From positions 124,001 to 188,000 of the forward strand of contig NW_023501038.1 in NCBI RefSeq assembly GCF_014066305.1: a stretch of 64,000 bases of DNA, written 5' to 3'. The number at the start of each line of letters is the position of its first letter. Within the stretch, counting starts at the first letter, position 1. The notes under the pieces were generated by a model. The model had not been told where the DNA came from. It saw only the letters and a program-made list of their open reading frames with translations, and did no database searches. The DNA is from Letharia columbiana. Lineage: Eukaryota > Ascomycota > Lecanoromycetes > Lecanorales > Parmeliaceae. Of this stretch, positions 61,758-64,000 are shown piece after piece. Position numbers and translations under genes: made by a program.

Positions 61758-64000
61758 ATGCCTCTTCGACACAAGCGGAAAGGCGACATCGATCCAACCA
61801 AGTCTGATTCCGAGGATGAAACATACGGCACATCGGCCTCGAAACCGCTCAAGTCAAGATCGTCTAAAGCCCACCAAAATAGCTCTTCGCGAAAGAAGCG
61901 GCGTAGAAACTACAGCGGTGACGATTCCGATGACTCTGATGTAATTGAGGAGAGCGAGTTGAGTGGTGGGCTATCTGCAGAAGATGACATTGAGGACGAA
62001 GCGCCAGAGATCGGACCGAGTGGACGGCCAAGGCGAAAGGCGGCCAAAAAAAAGCCGGTATACGAAGAGAGTGATAGTGAAGATCTTTCGGAAGGGATAC
62101 GTGAGACTAGGGTCGAAGATGAGGATGGCACACCAAAGAAGAAACGAGGCAAACCTTCACTGGTCATAAAGCTCAGGACTACGCCTCGGCAAAATGCTGC
62201 ACAACCTAGAAGAAGCACTAGAGCTCGCAGCGGTAGCATTGGAGCCTCGAGACCTACATCATCTCACATGCAGACTTCAGCGACGCGGAAAAGTAGTCGA
62301 ATTGCGCAAGATGAGACAGAAGCCGTTGTAGCTCTAACGAACTCGGGCCATCACGTCGATGTCGTACGTCCTGGAACGCGAAGCCCTCCAACAGTGAGGC
62401 CTACGAAAGGTGGCAAAGGTGTTAAAAAAATGCCCGCCAGCATCGTGTACGAAGAAGACGAAGAGAGCTCAACAAGGACGAAAGAGCATTTCGATACTGA
62501 TGAGCTCCAGGACGAGGGAAACCGACTCGAAGTCGCTGCCAGTCGAGAACATCTAGGTAACAAGGACGAACACCCTCAAGCGCACTCTACAGCAGCGACT
62601 GAAAATTCACGGCCAGAAGAATTAGACATAATCCAAGCCGACGACGAAGTTGCTGTCATTCCTGAGTCTGAAGACGATGGCCCCCAGGATGAAGATGATG
62701 AAGACCCAATAAACAAACCTGGCCGGAACCTAAGGCGACGTGGAAGCAAGCGTATAGCAAATAGTGCCGATGAAGCAGCAAGCCGTTCAGGTGGTCGATC
62801 GACACGCCATGCTGTACGATCAACCCTTGGTAAGCGCAAAACTCGAAGTTCTCAGAGAAGCGGTCAGCAAGAAAGCAGTGACTTTGAGCCCGGAGTCGAG
62901 GAAGGCGGTGAAGAAGATGTCTCAGATTCAGAAGCTTTGTCTGGCTCTCCACGTAAGGCTAGTAGGCAGCATGACGAAGATGACAGTACTCCTGCTCGGA
63001 GAGGTCCGAAACGTCGAAAGATCAATCCTCGCAGTCAACGAGTTTCCGACGAGCACGATAGCGAAGTTGCCGAAGAGCTCGCAGAGGAGTTGGATGAATT
63101 ACGAGGAAGCCGTTCTCGTCGAGCTGCCAGAACGGCGGGCATCCTCTACGACGAAAAACCCAAGACACGGCAGCGAAAGCCTGTAGATTATCGTATTCTG
63201 CGGCCGGACCTTGCTTTAACGTTAGACGATGATGGGGAGCCATCGGCAACAACTCCATCTCGAAGAGGACGTGGTGGCGCAGGCGGAACTTGGCAGAGAA
63301 GTCTTTTCTCGACGTACGGCCCGTTTGGTGGCGCAGGCGGTCCCCCTCCAGTATTCGGTGGTCCAGGAGGCATTGGCGCTGTCGCTGGTGCGGATTCTGA
63401 CAGCAGCGATGACGAGATCGCGCAGCGTTCACGACCAGCTGGTATTGGAGGAGCTGTTGGCATGACGCCGACTACCGCACACCCCGCCGGCCCGAGCCTT
63501 TTTCCTCCGCCTCCTGGTCAACTGCACGGTGCTGATCCTCTCCAAGGGCCTTCTGGAACTCCTGCGAACCTCGGGAAGGTTAAGGAAAAACAAGCTCTCG
63601 CGGATGCGGATCCTCTGGGAGTCGATCAGAATGTAAATTTCGATGCCGTTGGTGGTCTGCAAGGCCACGTAGACCAGCTAAAGGAGATGGTCGCTCTACC
63701 TCTGCTCTACCCGGAGGTCTTTCAACGGTTCCACGTGACGCCGCCTCGAGGTGTGCTGTTCCATGGACCACCCGGAACTGGTAAAACATTGTTAGCAAGA
63801 GCCCTTGCCAACAGTGTCAGCTCACAAGGACGGAAAGTAACTTTCTATATGCGTAAAGGCGCAGATGTTTTGAGCAAATGGGTAGGTGAGGCAGAACGTC
63901 AGCTTAGACTCTTGTTTGAAGAAGCACGCAAAAACCAGCCAAGTATCATCTTCTTCGACGAGATTGACGGTAAGCAGCGCCGCACAGGATGTACTGTTTG
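61758..64000 (+). CDS. YTA7: YTA7/Abo1/ATAD2-family AAA ATPase, N-terminal part (runs off window)
   Basis: A nuclear chromatin factor. The family (yeast Yta7, fission yeast Abo1, animal ATAD2) uses AAA hexamers to handle histone H3-H4 and influences nucleosome density and transcription. The frame is open without a stop from ATG 61758 to the window end. I place a 5' splice site at 63970 (G|GTAAGC), giving a first exon of 61758-63969 and about 737 residues. Residues 1-470 are low-complexity, alternating acidic (EEDEE, EDEDDED) and basic (KKRR) patches. A KPVDYRILRPDL motif is at about 474, then a Gly/Pro-rich linker, then AAA1 from about 626. Walker A GPPGTGKT is 670-677, the pore-loop-like KWVGEAE has Trp 708, and Walker B IIFFDEID is 730-737. 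The rest of AAA1, AAA2 and the bromodomain would lie beyond 64000. ATG 61758 is the first Met after an in-frame stop. Confidence 0.93.
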   Translation, partial: MPLRHKRKGDIDPTKSDSEDETYGTSASKPLKSRSSKAHQNSSSRKKRRRNYSGDDSDDSDVIEESELSGGLSAEDDIEDEAPEIGPSGRPRRKAAKKKPVYEESDSEDLSEGIRETRVEDEDGTPKKKRGKPSLVIKLRTTPRQNAAQPRRSTRARSGSIGASRPTSSHMQTSATRKSSRIAQDETEAVVALTNSGHHVDVVRPGTRSPPTVRPTKGGKGVKKMPASIVYEEDEESSTRTKEHFDTDELQDEGNRLEVAASREHLGNKDEHPQAHSTAATENSRPEELDIIQADDEVAVIPESEDDGPQDEDDEDPINKPGRNLRRRGSKRIANSADEAASRSGGRSTRHAVRSTLGKRKTRSSQRSGQQESSDFEPGVEEGGEEDVSDSEALSGSPRKASRQHDEDDSTPARRGPKRRKINPRSQRVSDEHDSEVAEELAEELDELRGSRSRRAARTAGILYDEKPKTRQRKPVDYRILRPDLALTLDDDGEPSATTPSRRGRGGAGGTWQRSLFSTYGPFGGAGGPPPVFGGPGGIGAVAGADSDSSDDEIAQRSRPAGIGGAVGMTPTTAHPAGPSLFPPPPGQLHGADPLQGPSGTPANLGKVKEKQALADADPLGVDQNVNFDAVGGLQGHVDQLKEMVALPLLYPEVFQRFHVTPPRGVLFHGPPGTGKTLLARALANSVSSQGRKVTFYMRKGADVLSKWVGEAERQLRLLFEEARKNQPSIIFFDEIDGKQRRTGCTV
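63970..64000 (+). other. Start of a predicted intron
   Basis: GTAAGC follows DEID plus the first base of a Gly codon. Family members continue DEIDGLAP, whereas reading through gives KQRRTG, so splicing here is likely. The acceptor is outside the window. Confidence 0.7.

Noticed and set aside
62829..62836. GGTAAGCG as a 5' splice site inside the exon
   Set aside because: The frame reads straight through with composition like its flanks, so splicing is not needed here.
61963..63798. Many ORFs of 60-140 codons in other frames and on minus
   Set aside because: All lie inside the continuous 737-codon exon of the AAA ATPase and have low-complexity shadow composition.
1..64000. tRNA or rRNA genes
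   Set aside because: No cloverleaf with A/B boxes or rRNA-like conserved stretch was seen on either strand.

Overview
This 64 kb window looks like nuclear DNA of a filamentous ascomycete (Pezizomycotina). Two compartments meet near position 60,900. To the left is about 60 kb of extremely AT-rich DNA that is almost stripped of CpA and TpG. That is the footprint of repeat-induced point mutation (RIP) acting on nested retrotransposons. To the right is about 3 kb of normal-composition DNA carrying the start of one real gene, a YTA7/Abo1/ATAD2-type AAA ATPase that runs off the window edge. I cannot name the species. A Dothideomycete or Leotiomycete would fit, but this is a weak inference.

The AT-rich block can be taken apart by terminal repeats and target-site duplications (TSDs). 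Family 1 is a Ty3/Gypsy chromovirus of about 7.1 kb with exactly 275 bp LTRs. It is present as four full copies: 575-7690 (+), 11269-18395 (-), 31911-39031 (+) and 42605-49699 (+), each with a matching 5 bp TSD. A fifth, 5'-truncated copy lies at 7993-11244. Family C (41216-58488, minus; LTRs of about 227 bp) and family D (minus; pieces at about 31340-31910, 39032-41215 and 58489-60890) are two further chromoviruses. A Ty1/Copia element on minus fills about 20870-27570. Repeat family B (1-574, 7691-7992, 11245-11268, 18396-20692, 27575-29650) is an older repeat of unknown class with about 226 bp internal tandem units. A 957 bp miniature LTR element (8067-9023) sits inside the truncated family 1 copy. 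Nesting order: copy 42605-49699 lies inside C, C lies inside D, and copy 31911-39031 also lies inside D. Copies 575-7690 and 11269-18395 lie inside B.

Two GC-richer islands, 8067 to about 8820 and about 18960 to 20870, have escaped or nearly escaped RIP although mutated relatives lie in the same window. They give before/after views of RIP.

The most interesting signals are: (i) a long second reading frame downstream of pol in element C that stays in frame once the nested insertion is removed; (ii) a possible antisense reading frame in the 1.8 kb 3' region of family 1; (iii) a gag-pol -1 frame offset preceded by an in-register A AAA AAA heptamer conserved in four copies; (iv) a Tf1/sushi-like self-priming arrangement in the family 1 LTR; and (v) the half-mutated miniature LTR element with a stem-loop array.

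All retrotransposon coding regions are dead, with many RIP-type stop codons. Domain calls come from reading translations by eye through those stops.
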